In this document: positions 51,813-61,256 of the stretch, in pieces
How positions within the stretch are numbered: position 1 is the first letter of the stretch
Layout: every line of letters starts with the position of its first letter
Assembly: GCA_013360195.1 (NCBI GenBank)
Contig: JABWCQ010000002.1
Location: 250,932 to 314,931, forward strand
Source of the DNA: a bacterium
Lineage (GTDB): Bacteria; Electryoneota; RPQS01
Direction of reading: 5' to 3'
Length of the DNA: 64,000 nucleotides
The notes under the pieces: model-generated
Seen by the model: the letters and a program-made list of their open reading frames with translations, nothing else
What the model was told of the DNA's origin: nothing
Database searches by the model: none
Made by a program: the position numbers and the translations under genes

Positions 51813-52923
51813 TTCTCTCCAAATAGAACCAATAATCTTCTTCAAACTGCTCCGTCTTGTGTACTTTGAACCGCGGAGCATTTTCTAATAAAGTCAAATT
51901 AAGTTCACCAATTCCAGGGCGTCCCTCAGAACCGATAATGATTGGCGCTATTGCAACAATCAACTCATCCCACAGATTTTCCGACAGTAATGCTGCGTGA
52001 ATCGTACCGCCGCCCTCGACAAGAATGGACGCGACGTTTAATTCAGCAAGCCGGCGCAAAGCATCATTGAAGTCCACCCTGCCATTCGGCGCGGCGGCAC
52101 ATACAATAACGGAGACTCCGGCCTTCTTGAGTCTGCCGATCTTTTTGTCATCAACACCGTCAGTTGTAAGAATCCATGTTCTCTTCTTGTCTTTATGTGC
52201 GAGAACTCGCGATGATTCTGGGATTCTAAGCCTGGAGTCTGCGATTACACGGATGGGATTTCGGCCTTTCGCAAGCCTTACGTTCAGTTCCGGATCATCG
52301 TCAATAATAGTTTGCACACCGACCAGAACGGCGTCAAGTCTTGTTCTGATTCTGTGCACTTCCGTTCTAGAGGATTCGCCCGTTATCCACCTTGATTGAC
52401 CGTTTGCAAGTGCGATTCGACCGTCAATACTTTGAGCAACTTTCAGTAGAATCCACGGACGGCCAGCAGTGATGAAAGTATTAAACGGTGCGTTCAAACG
52501 GCGGGCTTCACTTTCGCAGACGCCGCACAATACATCAATACCTGCGTTTCTAAGCTGCTCCATGCCTTTGCCATTGACCAGAGGATTAGGGTCCTGCTGC
52601 GCGATAACTACGCGTTTGACACCAGCCGAAATCAGTGCCGACGTGCAGGGAGCGGTTTTCCCATGATGGCAGCATGGTTCAAGATTGACATAAATCGTTG
52701 CGCCATTTGCCTGTTGCGGCGCAAGCTTGCTAAGCAGGGAGGTCTCAGCATGCATATCGCCAAATCTTTTGTGATATGCCTTGGCAAGTACTTTCCCGTC
52801 CTTAACGGCGATGGCTCCGACCATCGGATTCGGGCTGACACAACCAGCACCCTTTACGGCCATCCGAAGGGCAAATTGCATGAACTTTTCGTCTTCGGCG
52901 AGCTTTCGCCGCTTCTCCGTCAA
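51793..52923 (-). CDS. ribD: bifunctional riboflavin deaminase/reductase
   Basis: 376 residues. Deaminase half: VSPNPMVGAIAVKDG, GDMHAETSLL and the zinc motif EPCCHHGKTAPC near residue 82; reductase half: LLKVAQSIDGRIA near 160 and SILVEGGGTIHAAL. It carries out the second and third steps of riboflavin synthesis. The start is TTG at 52923: it sits 8 bases after the strong ribosome site GAGGAG and puts the conserved EDEKFMQFAL at the normal place, while the first ATG would cut it. Confidence 0.94.
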   Translation of the reverse strand: MTEKRRKLAEDEKFMQFALRMAVKGAGCVSPNPMVGAIAVKDGKVLAKAYHKRFGDMHAETSLLSKLAPQQANGATIYVNLEPCCHHGKTAPCTSALISAGVKRVVIAQQDPNPLVNGKGMEQLRNAGIDVLCGVCESEARRLNAPFNTFITAGRPWILLKVAQSIDGRIALANGQSRWITGESSRTEVHRIRTRLDAVLVGVQTIIDDDPELNVRLAKGRNPIRVIADSRLRIPESSRVLAHKDKKRTWILTTDGVDDKKIGRLKKAGVSVIVCAAAPNGRVDFNDALRRLAELNVASILVEGGGTIHAALLSENLWDELIVAIAPIIIGSEGRPGIGELNLTLLENAPRFKVHKTEQFEEDYWFYLERNVYGNC

Positions 52924-52945
52924 GAGATATTCTCCTCAACTCCAC

Positions 52946-53983
52946 TCAATGCGCCGGAATCCGGACTGTCCGCCAAGCACACGCAATTATTTTCGCGATT
53001 AACTCTTTTTCGGTCAGTCCGAATGCCTTAGCGGACTTTGGCACAAGAGATGTTGCCGTCATACCCGGCAAAGAATTCAATTCGAGGCAGATAAAACCCG
53101 TCTCGTTGACCAAAAAGTCAACTCTGGCAAATCCTCGCGCGTCGAGTGCCCGAAAGACTGCTGCGGCCGCGGCATGCACCTTCTCGGTCATCTCATCAGA
53201 CAACTCTGCCGGACAGAAATAGTCGGTGCGGCCCGCCGTGTACTTGTTTGTGTAGTCGTAGATTCCCTGTTTCGGTCGTATTTCAACAAGAGGAAATGCT
53301 TGGCCGTCGATGACGGTTGCAGCAATCTCACGACCTACAAACAGTTTTTCTATCAAGGCATTGTCATTTTGTTCACGGACAGCGGAAAGCGCCGGCAGAA
53401 GCTCTTCGGCGGAATTGACCACGGACAGCCCGACAGTTGAACCGCCGCTTTCGGGCTTTACAACAACCGGATACCCGAGTTCGGTTTCAATTCGCTCAGT
53501 AACTTGTTCATGATTCGTGTACTCATCGTATCGGACGCTGAAGCCTTTGGCTACAGGAACGCCCGCGTTTGCCATCAGTGCTTTCGCGGTCGGCTTGTGC
53601 ATGGCCAGCGCACAGCTGCGCGGTCCACTACCTGTGTAAGGCATTCCCACCCATTCGAGCAGAGCTTGCAGCGTCCCATCTTCACCGTATCCGCCATGCA
53701 GAATCGGAAACACCAGATCAATATCTCTCGATGACAGCACGTCAATCAAACCCCGTACAATATTTGGCGAAAACGCGACGTCACCAACTGTCGAGGGGGC
53801 GTCAACTCCGATTGACGATGGTGCCATACGTGCTGTGGCCTCAACAACGCGCCCTGGTTTTTCCGGGTCGTATTTCCATACGTCATGACCGAGTTCCTTA
53901 ATCCAGGTTGCGACCGCATCTCCGGAGGCCAGCGAAACAACACGTTCAGAAGTTCTACCGCCGCAAACGACTAGTATTCTCAT
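52946..53983 (-). CDS. ddl: D-alanine--D-alanine ligase
   Basis: 345 residues from ATG 53983, which overlaps the gltX stop (ATGA); an earlier start would lie in gltX. ATP-grasp enzyme: VVCGGRTSERVVSLASG, FPILHGGYGEDGTLQALLE, YPVVVKPESGGSTVGLSVV, ARVDFLVNETGFICLELNSL. It joins two D-Ala for peptidoglycan. The C-terminal part after NSLPGM is normal in length. Confidence 0.94.
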   Translation of the reverse strand: MRILVVCGGRTSERVVSLASGDAVATWIKELGHDVWKYDPEKPGRVVEATARMAPSSIGVDAPSTVGDVAFSPNIVRGLIDVLSSRDIDLVFPILHGGYGEDGTLQALLEWVGMPYTGSGPRSCALAMHKPTAKALMANAGVPVAKGFSVRYDEYTNHEQVTERIETELGYPVVVKPESGGSTVGLSVVNSAEELLPALSAVREQNDNALIEKLFVGREIAATVIDGQAFPLVEIRPKQGIYDYTNKYTAGRTDYFCPAELSDEMTEKVHAAAAAVFRALDARGFARVDFLVNETGFICLELNSLPGMTATSLVPKSAKAFGLTEKELIAKIIACAWRTVRIPAH

Positions 53984-55446
53984 TTTGACGGCTCTTGTGA
54001 GAGCTTGTGGGCGACAGCCGAGTGAAGCCTGTTCAATGTTCCCTCGCGACCCCACATTCCAATCAACTTGCCTAACTCAGCACCATGCTCTCTGCCGGTC
54101 ATGGCAAGCCTCAAGGTCATCCAAACCGCCTTGCCCTTCATGCCGTGCTTTTCGGCCGCCACGTTTGCAGATCTCTTGAATTCATGAACTAACTCTTCAA
54201 AGTCATTCCATTTTGCCGCAGGCAGAACTGACAGGGCGTCCGCGACATCTCCGATAAAGAGAAGCTGGGTTTCATCGAAAGCGGCATCACTTGAATCCGG
54301 GGCAGCGAACACTTCACAAACTTTGGACGCAAGATCTTGAAAGCTCTCAGCACCCGGGCGAAGCGAAACAACGGCATAACGAACACGGCTCGCTGACTCG
54401 ACAAGAAGTTCTGAGGGAAGCAAAGGCGCCACGCCGTCCCAAATCGCATCATGACTTAATCGCGCAAGATATTCTGTATTCATCCAACGCAGCTTCGCAT
54501 GATCAAAGACCGCGCCGGCCTTGTTAACGCGTTCAAGGGAGAATTCGTTGACAAGTTCATCCAAACTGAAGAACTCCCGTTCATCCTGCGGATGCCAGCC
54601 CAACAGCGCAACGAAGTTCAGCAGGGCTTCCGGCAGGATTCCCTTCTCACGGTAGGCTTCAACGGCAACATCGCCCGAGCGCTTGGACATTTTCGAACGA
54701 TCGGGATTCAGCAGCAGAGGGAGATGTGCAAATTGAGGGACATCCCATCCAAAAAAGCGATACAATAGTACGTGCTTTGGAGTAGACGGCAGCCACTCTT
54801 CGCCGCGGATAACGTGCGAAATTTGCATCGCATGGTCATCAACTACGTTGGCAAGGTGATAGGTGGGAAAGCCATCACTTTTCACAAGTACCTGATCATC
54901 AATCGTCGCCGCTTCGAAACTTACATCTCCTCGAACGACATCGTGAACTTCAATACTTCCACTATCTGGAACCGCCATTCGCCAAACGTGCGGTTCACCC
55001 GCAGCCACCCGTGTCATTGCGTCATCGCGTGAGATCTTTCTGCAGCAGCGATCATACATAGGCGGCAGCCCCCGGGATTGCTGCTCTGCGCGAACCTGTT
55101 CAAGGCGTTCCGGCGTGCAAAAACACGCGTACGCATGGCCAGCATTTGCAAGCGTTGAAATCGCCTCTTGATACAGGTTTAGACGTTCCGATTGCACATA
55201 AGGCGCGTGTGGGCCACCGACTTTCGGACCTTCGTCGAAACGGATACCGAGCCAGTCAAAGATTTCGAGAAAGTTTTCAACAGCACCTTCCACCAGACGA
55301 GTTCTGTCGGTATCCTCAACGCGCAAAAGGAGTTTACCTCCCATTTTGCGGGCAAAAAGGTAGTTGTAGAGTGCAGTCCTTAGGCCTCCGACATGGAGAT
55401 ATCCCGTCGGACTGGGAGCGTATCGAGTTCTGACTTCTTTGTGCAT
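53980..55446 (-). CDS. gltX: glutamyl-tRNA synthetase
   Basis: 488 residues. Class I motifs: the HIGH-like region YAPSPTGYLHVGGLRTAL (residues 9-26), the KMSKR loop in RSKMSKRSGD near 252, and VRGEEWLPSTPKH. The zinc-like Cys pattern (YACFCTPE and YDRCCRK) is partly present. It charges tRNA-Glu and possibly tRNA-Gln. The C-terminal anticodon domain is complete. Confidence 0.96.
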   Translation of the reverse strand: MHKEVRTRYAPSPTGYLHVGGLRTALYNYLFARKMGGKLLLRVEDTDRTRLVEGAVENFLEIFDWLGIRFDEGPKVGGPHAPYVQSERLNLYQEAISTLANAGHAYACFCTPERLEQVRAEQQSRGLPPMYDRCCRKISRDDAMTRVAAGEPHVWRMAVPDSGSIEVHDVVRGDVSFEAATIDDQVLVKSDGFPTYHLANVVDDHAMQISHVIRGEEWLPSTPKHVLLYRFFGWDVPQFAHLPLLLNPDRSKMSKRSGDVAVEAYREKGILPEALLNFVALLGWHPQDEREFFSLDELVNEFSLERVNKAGAVFDHAKLRWMNTEYLARLSHDAIWDGVAPLLPSELLVESASRVRYAVVSLRPGAESFQDLASKVCEVFAAPDSSDAAFDETQLLFIGDVADALSVLPAAKWNDFEELVHEFKRSANVAAEKHGMKGKAVWMTLRLAMTGREHGAELGKLIGMWGREGTLNRLHSAVAHKLSQEPSK

Positions 55447-55448
55447 TC

Positions 55449-55931
55449 CTATTTGTATAGCAGCACTGTTGCCAATGCAGCAATTCCTTCTTTACGGCCG
55501 GTAAATCCCATCTGCTCCAACGTCGTGCCTTTAATAGATACGTACGCAGATTCGATGCCTAACGCGGTTGCCACTTCGTCACGCATTTCCTCGCGATAAG
55601 GTCCAATCTTCGGTTCTTCGCACATAACACTGACATCAACATTGCCAATGCAGTAACCGGACTCCATTACAGCCTTCATCGCAACATGAAGCAATTCGAT
55701 CGATCTTACGTCTTTGTATTGGGGGTCGGTTGGAGGAAATAGCCGCCCCTTGTCGCCAATCGCTGCGGCACCCAGGAGCGCGTCGAGTATAGCATGGGTG
55801 AGCACATCCCCGTCAGAGTGTGCTTCCAGTCCTAAATGAAACGGAATTACGACGCCGCCAAGCACAAGCGGCCTTCCACTCGCGAACTTGTGAGCATCAA
55901 TTCCGACCCCGATGCGATACGGACAACTCAT
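55449..55931 (-). CDS. ispF: 2-C-methyl-D-erythritol 2,4-cyclodiphosphate synthase
   Basis: 160 residues, full length. Metal site GVGIDAHKF (Asp-x-His near residue 10) and EAHSDGDVLTHAILDALLGA (second His near 42). C-terminal TTLEQMGFTGRKEGIAALA. It closes the cyclic diphosphate in the MEP pathway. It sits near ispD but is separated by a 64-base gap. Its stop is two bases before the gltX ATG. Confidence 0.95.
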   Translation of the reverse strand: MSCPYRIGVGIDAHKFASGRPLVLGGVVIPFHLGLEAHSDGDVLTHAILDALLGAAAIGDKGRLFPPTDPQYKDVRSIELLHVAMKAVMESGYCIGNVDVSVMCEEPKIGPYREEMRDEVATALGIESAYVSIKGTTLEQMGFTGRKEGIAALATVLLYK

Positions 55932-55995
55932 AGTGCAGACAATAGAAGAAAACGGGCTTACAGATTAAGTCCTGCAAACCCGAAAGATGTGTTAT

Positions 55996-56691
55996 CTAAT
56001 TTGAGGGAATGTCACGCAAAAATGTTTCGACGCGGGGAAGATCGTGCGGAAGCGTAAGCTTGATGTTTTGCGGATCGCCAAAAACAACTTTGACGGATCC
56101 AAGCTGAAAATACTCAATCAGCGCAGCGTCGTCAGTGCATTGAATCTGATGTTCCTTGGCCATCCGGTGAGCACGCTGGAATTCGCGCAACCTTATCCCC
56201 TGCGGCGTTTGCACAGCAAACAACACCTCACGATTCAATGTCTCACGCACCGTCAAGTTCTTGTCGACTCTCTTAACGGTGTCTGTCACCGGCAGCCCCG
56301 GAACGACAGCAACGTTATGGTCAAGACCTTCCACAACCCTGTCAATCACGTCTCTTGATATTGCAGGTCTGGCAGCATCATGCACAAGTACGTTATCCGC
56401 ACCGGACTTCAGATTGAAGAGCGCTTGGCCAACTGAATCCTGGCGGGTCAATCCACCACTGATCACCGAGATTCGTACAATCTCAACAAAGTCTCCCACT
56501 GACTCTGCAATTGCCGAAATATACTCATCCGGCGCTGCGATTGAGACCTCCTCTAATCTCGAATCCTGAACGAAGCATTTTAGCGACCACCAAATTAGAG
56601 GCTTTCCGTTTACCGGCGTTAATGCTTTTGGCAGTTCGCCGCCGAATCGCTCCCCTTTCCCGGCAGCCGGAATCAACAGTGCGTAACTCAA
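55996..56691 (-). CDS. ispD: 2-C-methyl-D-erythritol 4-phosphate cytidylyltransferase
   Basis: 231 residues. LIPAAGKGERFGGELPKAL (CTP-binding loop, residues 6-24), VLVHDAARPAIS near 100, and FAVQTPQGIRLREFQRAH. It makes CDP-methylerythritol in the MEP pathway. It starts with TTG at 56691, overlapping the queA stop (TTGA); no ribosome site is visible, so it probably depends on coupling to queA. Confidence 0.94.
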   Translation of the reverse strand: MSYALLIPAAGKGERFGGELPKALTPVNGKPLIWWSLKCFVQDSRLEEVSIAAPDEYISAIAESVGDFVEIVRISVISGGLTRQDSVGQALFNLKSGADNVLVHDAARPAISRDVIDRVVEGLDHNVAVVPGLPVTDTVKRVDKNLTVRETLNREVLFAVQTPQGIRLREFQRAHRMAKEHQIQCTDDAALIEYFQLGSVKVVFGDPQNIKLTLPHDLPRVETFLRDIPSN

Positions 56692-57764
56692 ATGATGAGC
56701 ATGCAGTCGCCGTAACTGTAAAAGCGATACTTCTCCTTCACGGCATGGCGATATGCCTTCATAATGAACTCACGGTCACTGAAAGCCGAGACAAGCATCA
56801 GAAGCGTTGAACCTGGCAGGTGAAAATTGGTCAACAGCCTGTCAACGACCTTGAAATGATAGGGCGGATAGATAAACTTGTCCGTCCAGCCGCTTTGCGC
56901 CTTAATACCGCCGCTGAAGTTGGCGACAGTTTCCAGTGTTCTGGTAACAGAAGTTCCGATGGCAATGATTCGATTTCCGCGCTCTATAGCCCCGTTCACT
57001 GTGTCCACTGCGTTTTGCGTGACTTCATAGTATTCAGAATCCATCCTGTGGCGCGATAGATCTTCGACTTGAACCGGCCTGAAAGTTCCTAATCCGACGT
57101 GCAGGACGATTGGAACGAATTCAACGCCCTTCTTCTTCAACTTGGCAACCATTTCCTTCGTGAAATGCAGTCCGGCCGTTGGTGCGGCAACAGCGCCAGA
57201 TTCTTCAGCAAAAATCGTCTGGTAGCGCTCTTTGTCATCTGGAGTGGGTTCGCGGCGAATATACGGAGGCAGCGGCGGCTTGCCGTATTTTTCAACGAGC
57301 GCGGCAAAGTCTCCCTCATAATGAAACCGGACCACTCTTCCACCGCTCGTCGTATTGTCGATTACTTCGCAGACAACTTCATCGCCGATGATAATGTTAT
57401 TCCCGGTTCGGACTTTTCTTGCCGGTTTGACCAGAACTTCCCACAGTTCTTCTGTAAGCTTTCGCAACAGAAAGACCTCAATTTCGGCCTCCGTCTTTTC
57501 CTTGTAGCCGAACAGACGTGCCGGAAAAACACGAGTGGAATTGACGACAACGACATCGCCCTTATTCAGGTAGTTTCCGATGTCGGCAAAAGACTCATCA
57601 CGAAACTCCTTTGTTTCGCGATCAACAACAAGCATGCGGGACATATCGCGACGCTCTAACGGAGTCTGCGCAATCAGCTTCTCGGGCAGATTGTACTTGA
57701 AGTCCGAAAGACGCGGGATTGTCTGCACACCACGCGGTTCATAGACAGCGGAAGTAACGGGCAT
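56688..57764 (-). CDS. queA: S-adenosylmethionine:tRNA ribosyltransferase-isomerase
   Basis: 358 residues, typical QueA. Signatures: LSDFKYNLPEKLIAQTPLERRD, GDVVVVNSTRVFPARLFG, YGKPPLPPYIRREPTPDDKE, VAAPTAGLHFTKEM and NFHLPGSTLLMLVSAFSDRE near residue 315. It attaches the cyclopentene ring in queuosine synthesis on tRNA. It follows ruvB by 48 bases and carries ispD in its stop codon. Confidence 0.96.
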   Translation of the reverse strand: MPVTSAVYEPRGVQTIPRLSDFKYNLPEKLIAQTPLERRDMSRMLVVDRETKEFRDESFADIGNYLNKGDVVVVNSTRVFPARLFGYKEKTEAEIEVFLLRKLTEELWEVLVKPARKVRTGNNIIIGDEVVCEVIDNTTSGGRVVRFHYEGDFAALVEKYGKPPLPPYIRREPTPDDKERYQTIFAEESGAVAAPTAGLHFTKEMVAKLKKKGVEFVPIVLHVGLGTFRPVQVEDLSRHRMDSEYYEVTQNAVDTVNGAIERGNRIIAIGTSVTRTLETVANFSGGIKAQSGWTDKFIYPPYHFKVVDRLLTNFHLPGSTLLMLVSAFSDREFIMKAYRHAVKEKYRFYSYGDCMLII

Positions 57765-57812
57765 TGGTAATCCTTAGTTCAATTGTTGCTCGCGCAATGC
57801 AGGCGATTCATA

Positions 57813-58829
57813 TTAAAGCAGGCGTGTCTGATCCGCAGTACTGCGGCGCACACCAAAGTGTTCAAATGCGCGGATGGTGGCTTGACGTCCGCGGGAAGTC
57901 CGTTCCAAGAAACCCTGCCGGATCAGATAGGGTTCGCACAACTCTTCGAGAGTTCCTTCATCTTCCCCGACCGTTACAGCAAGCGTTCCGAGGCCGACAG
58001 GTCCCCCTCTAAATTTCTCAAGAAGGGCAAGCATCAGCCGTTTGTCCAAATCGTCCAGTCCAAAGTCATCGATCTCAAGAAGTCGCAGGGCCTCTTTCGC
58101 AAGTGCGGGCGTAACCGTGCTGACTCCTCCAACCTGCGCCACGTCACGGACTCGTCTCAAAAGGCGATTGGCCACTCGCGGAGTGCCCCGTGATCTGGAA
58201 GCGATCTCAAATAGACCCTCTTCTGTGCACGTAACACCTATCAGCAGCGCCGTCCGCCGCAGGATCTCCACAAGCTCTTCAGCAGAGTAATAGTCAAGCC
58301 GCAGCGTCACTCCAAACCTTGAGCGGAGTGGAGAAGAAAGCAGCCCGGCGCGAGTCGTGGCACCAACAAGGGTAAACCTGTTCAAGTTGAGCTGCAGAGT
58401 CCGAGCCGCAGCACCCTTGTCAATGAGAATGTCCAGCCTGTAATCTTCCATTGCCGGATACAAGTACTCTTCGACCGTAGAACTCAAACGGTGTATCTCG
58501 TCAACAAAAAGGACGTCACCGTGCTGAAGATTCGTCAGTAATCCTGCAAGGTCAGCCGGACGCTCGAGAACAGGTCCGGTCGTGACTCGGACCTGGGTTC
58601 CCATTTCCTTCGCGATAATATGAGAAAGCGTCGTCTTTCCGAGTCCAGGCGGTCCATAAAACAGGCAATGATCAAGTGCTTCACCGCGCTCCCTTGCCGC
58701 TCGTAGAAAGACTGAAAGCTGCTCTTTGACCCGTTGTTGCCCCACAAACTCCCCGAAGCTTGATGGCCTCAGACTCTGTTCAACGACAACTTCGTCTTCC
58801 TGTAAGACGGGTTCAATAAGTCGGGGCAT
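57813..58829 (-). CDS. ruvB: Holliday junction branch migration helicase RuvB
   Basis: 338 residues. Walker A YGPPGLGKTTLSHIIA (near 55), Walker B LFVDEIHRLSSTVEEYLYPA, sensor GATTRAGLLSSPLRSRFG and winged-helix C-terminus (GFLERTSRGRQATIRAFEHF). It drives branch migration with RuvA. The ATG directly follows the ruvA stop (TAAATG). Confidence 0.97.
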   Translation of the reverse strand: MPRLIEPVLQEDEVVVEQSLRPSSFGEFVGQQRVKEQLSVFLRAARERGEALDHCLFYGPPGLGKTTLSHIIAKEMGTQVRVTTGPVLERPADLAGLLTNLQHGDVLFVDEIHRLSSTVEEYLYPAMEDYRLDILIDKGAAARTLQLNLNRFTLVGATTRAGLLSSPLRSRFGVTLRLDYYSAEELVEILRRTALLIGVTCTEEGLFEIASRSRGTPRVANRLLRRVRDVAQVGGVSTVTPALAKEALRLLEIDDFGLDDLDKRLMLALLEKFRGGPVGLGTLAVTVGEDEGTLEELCEPYLIRQGFLERTSRGRQATIRAFEHFGVRRSTADQTRLL

Positions 58830-59414
58830 TTAGCTCTTACGCAACGCGAATTTAATGATATCCTCTACAATTTCAATATCTTGTGTCCGCGCCGCGTCAA
58901 GACTCTTCTCAATCTCTGCAGGTGACAAACCCAGTGATTGCAGAGCTTGGCGCGCCTGCAGAATCGCATCCGATCCGGAAGGCTGAGTCCCCCCCGTCCA
59001 ATCAATCGGACCTCCCGCAAACTTCTTCCCAAGTTCAAGAACGATGCGATCTGCTATCTTAGCACCAATACCCTTTACCGCCTTTAGACGGGCGGCATCC
59101 CCCGTTGCAATGGCAGTCCGGACTTCTGTGGATTGCATGCCGGAGAGCAATGTTAGCGCGAGCTTTGGCCCCACGCCGCTGATCGAGATCAGTTCCTCAA
59201 AAACCCAGCGTTCATCGCGAGATGCAAAACCGTACAACTCAGGATTCTCATCCCGAATGAAGAGCTTCACCCATATCTGAGTATCAGTGCCGAGCGAAGG
59301 TAACTTATCGTACGCTGAAAGTGAGATTCTCGCTGCGAACGCCACACCGTTCACTTCGACAACAGCTTCAGACGGTGACTTTCCGACAAGCCGGCCGCGG
59401 ACATAGTCTATCAT
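58830..59414 (-). CDS. ruvA: Holliday junction-binding protein RuvA
   Basis: 194 residues. N-terminal OB fold (MIDYVRGRLVGKSPSEAVVE), two helix-hairpin-helix motifs (ISGVGPKLALTLLSG and VKGIGAKIADRIVLELGKKF) and a short C-terminal domain III that contacts RuvB (LQARQALQSLGLSPAEIEKS). It overlaps ruvC by four bases (ATGA). Confidence 0.96.
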   Translation of the reverse strand: MIDYVRGRLVGKSPSEAVVEVNGVAFAARISLSAYDKLPSLGTDTQIWVKLFIRDENPELYGFASRDERWVFEELISISGVGPKLALTLLSGMQSTEVRTAIATGDAARLKAVKGIGAKIADRIVLELGKKFAGGPIDWTGGTQPSGSDAILQARQALQSLGLSPAEIEKSLDAARTQDIEIVEDIIKFALRKS

Positions 59415-59926
59415 GCTGTAGCAGAAAGCTGTTTTGGGCTGCGAAGAGAGCAGGCAGCAATCGCAACGGCCAGAGCATCGGAAACATCCTCTTCTCCATC
59501 GTCAAACTCAATTCCAAGCATCTTGCCAACCATGTAGCTCACCTGATGCTTGGAACTTGCTCCGCTGCCGGTCACCGCCATCTTGACCTCACGAGGAGGA
59601 ATGTCCGTCACGACTCCCGCCTGTTCGTGAATCGCGAGAACAGCACATGCGCGGGCCTGCCCAAGTTTTAACGCAGACATTGCGCCTGTGCCCACATACC
59701 CCGCCTCTACAGCACCGCGCGTCACTTGATGGGCTCGGCAAATCTGTGAAATCTCACTGAACAAGTAGCTCAGCCTCGCGGCCATGGGCTCAGCGGATCT
59801 GGTCCTGAGTTTGCCGCTGTCAACGTATATCAATCTGGAACCGCTTTTCCTGACGACTCCCCATCCGGTGCAGGTCAAACCCGGGTCAATGCCCAGAATG
59901 ACTTCATCCGCGCGATTCACATGCAT
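59411..59926 (-). CDS. ruvC: Holliday junction endonuclease RuvC
   Basis: 171 residues. GIDPGLTCTGWGVVRKSG with the first catalytic Asp near 13, GAVEAGYVG with the Glu, GASSKHQVSYMVGKML and the C-terminal DVSDALAVAIAAC with the last Asp pair. It cuts Holliday junctions made by RuvAB. It shares one base with the yebC stop (TAATG). Confidence 0.95.
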   Translation of the reverse strand: MHVNRADEVILGIDPGLTCTGWGVVRKSGSRLIYVDSGKLRTRSAEPMAARLSYLFSEISQICRAHQVTRGAVEAGYVGTGAMSALKLGQARACAVLAIHEQAGVVTDIPPREVKMAVTGSGASSKHQVSYMVGKMLGIEFDDGEEDVSDALAVAIAACSLRSPKQLSATA

Positions 59927-60675
59927 TATGCGAGACTTTCTATCAACTCGTCGTCCATCTCATAGTTCGAGTAGACATTCTGAGCGTCATCAATCTCTTC
60001 CAGTAACTCGATCAATGTCAGAACAGTTTTTGCAGCTCCGGCGTCCTCAATTTTCACCGTATTCTTTGGAATGAAACTCAATTCAGCGGACTCTACCTTC
60101 TTGCCCTTAGCTTCCAACGCAGCTTTGACCGCATAGAGATCGCTAGTACTGCAGAATACCTCCCAGACATCGCCATCGGACTTCACATCCGACGCGCCGG
60201 CTTCGAGAGCAATCTCCATCATCTCATCTTCAGACCCCTGGTTGACATCGAGAGTCAAATACCCAAGCCGGTCAAACATCCAAGACACAGCACCTGCTTC
60301 CGCCATTGAACCGCCGCGCTTATTGAAGATCGCGCGAATTTCTCCGACAGTCCGGTTTCGGTTGTCCGTCGCACATTCAATCAAGATCGCGACACCGGCC
60401 GGGCCATAACCTTCGTAGACAACTTCTTCCAGAACTTGTCCGTCCAGTTCTCCGGCACCTTTCTTAATCGCTCGTTCGAGGTTTGCCGCAGGCATGTTGG
60501 CAGCCTTGGCGGCGTCAATCGCTGTGCGAAGACGAGGATTCGAATTCGGATCTGATCCTCCCATACGCGAGGAGATCTGGATTTCTCGAATCAGTTTGGT
60601 GAATACCTTGCCGCGCGCGGCGTCAATCTTCTCTTTCTTGCGACGGATTGTCGCCCATTTACTGTGACCGGACAT
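59926..60675 (-). CDS. YebC/PmpR family regulatory protein
   Basis: 249 residues. N-terminal MSGHSKWATIRRKKEKIDAA, FTKLIREIQISSRMGG, PNSNPRLRTAIDAAKAANMP, and NRTVGEIRAIFNKRGGSMAE; these are diagnostic for YebC. Members regulate transcription or rescue ribosomes stalled on proline stretches (family knowledge). yebC next to ruvCAB is a common arrangement. Confidence 0.95.
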   Translation of the reverse strand: MSGHSKWATIRRKKEKIDAARGKVFTKLIREIQISSRMGGSDPNSNPRLRTAIDAAKAANMPAANLERAIKKGAGELDGQVLEEVVYEGYGPAGVAILIECATDNRNRTVGEIRAIFNKRGGSMAEAGAVSWMFDRLGYLTLDVNQGSEDEMMEIALEAGASDVKSDGDVWEVFCSTSDLYAVKAALEAKGKKVESAELSFIPKNTVKIEDAGAAKTVLTLIELLEEIDDAQNVYSNYEMDDELIESLA

Positions 60676-60709
60676 GCTGAGTTATCTTATTGTTGAGAAT
60701 GAGCAGTTC

Positions 60710-61117
60710 TTATGCGGCCCGATGCTGGCTAACCCATTGGCGTATGTACTCGATTGGCTCCGTTGTTGGCGTACCAGGGCCAAACAGCTTTCCGACACCT
60801 TGTTTTTCAAGAACTTCCATGTCGGACTTCGGAATAATTCCACCACCGGTCAGCAAAACATCGCCAATACCTTGTTTTTTCATTAGTTCCAAAACCGCAG
60901 GAAAAAAGGTCATATGTGCGCCTGAGAGAATAGACAAGGCAACCACATCCACGTCCTCCTGAACAGCGGCGTTCACGATCATCTCCGGGGTTTGACGGAG
61001 GCCTGTGTAAATGACTTCCATGCCGGCATCACGGAGTGCGGCGGCCATGACCTTGGCTCCGCGGTCGTGCCCATCCAGCCCTGGCTTCGCGACTAATACT
61101 CTGATTTTTCTATCCAT
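60710..61117 (-). CDS. cobalamin-binding domain protein (methylmalonyl-CoA mutase C-terminal type)
   Basis: 135 residues from ATG 61117; an earlier TTG is less likely. A complete B12-binding domain: [20 protein letters not shown] with the D-x-H-x-x-G site near residue 17 that binds cobalamin base-off/His-on, then [20 protein letters not shown] and [20 protein letters not shown]. It is the size of the lone small subunit of two-subunit mutases. The catalytic subunit is not in this window. It could also be a B12 sensor or carrier. It precedes yebC by about 35 bases. Confidence 0.88.
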   Translation of the reverse strand: MDRKIRVLVAKPGLDGHDRGAKVMAAALRDAGMEVIYTGLRQTPEMIVNAAVQEDVDVVALSILSGAHMTFFPAVLELMKKQGIGDVLLTGGGIIPKSDMEVLEKQGVGKLFGPGTPTTEPIEYIRQWVSQHRAA

Positions 61118-61201
61118 AGGGAAGCAAGAAATCAACTTAAGAAATTGCTGGAAACAGGATTCGCAAATTGCACGTTTTCATCCAGCTAAGCATTCAATAT
61201 A

Positions 61202-61236
61202 CAAAAAAAACGGCCGGAAATCAACGACTTCCGGCC
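61202..61236 (-). terminator. rho-independent terminator after clpB
   Basis: Leftward: an 8-bp stem (GGCCGGAA/TTCCGGCC) with a 9-base loop, then GTTTTTTTT. It lies about 20 bases after the clpB stop and before the B12-binding gene. Confidence 0.92.
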
Positions 61237-61256
61237 AAAACTCGACCAATGCTGAC

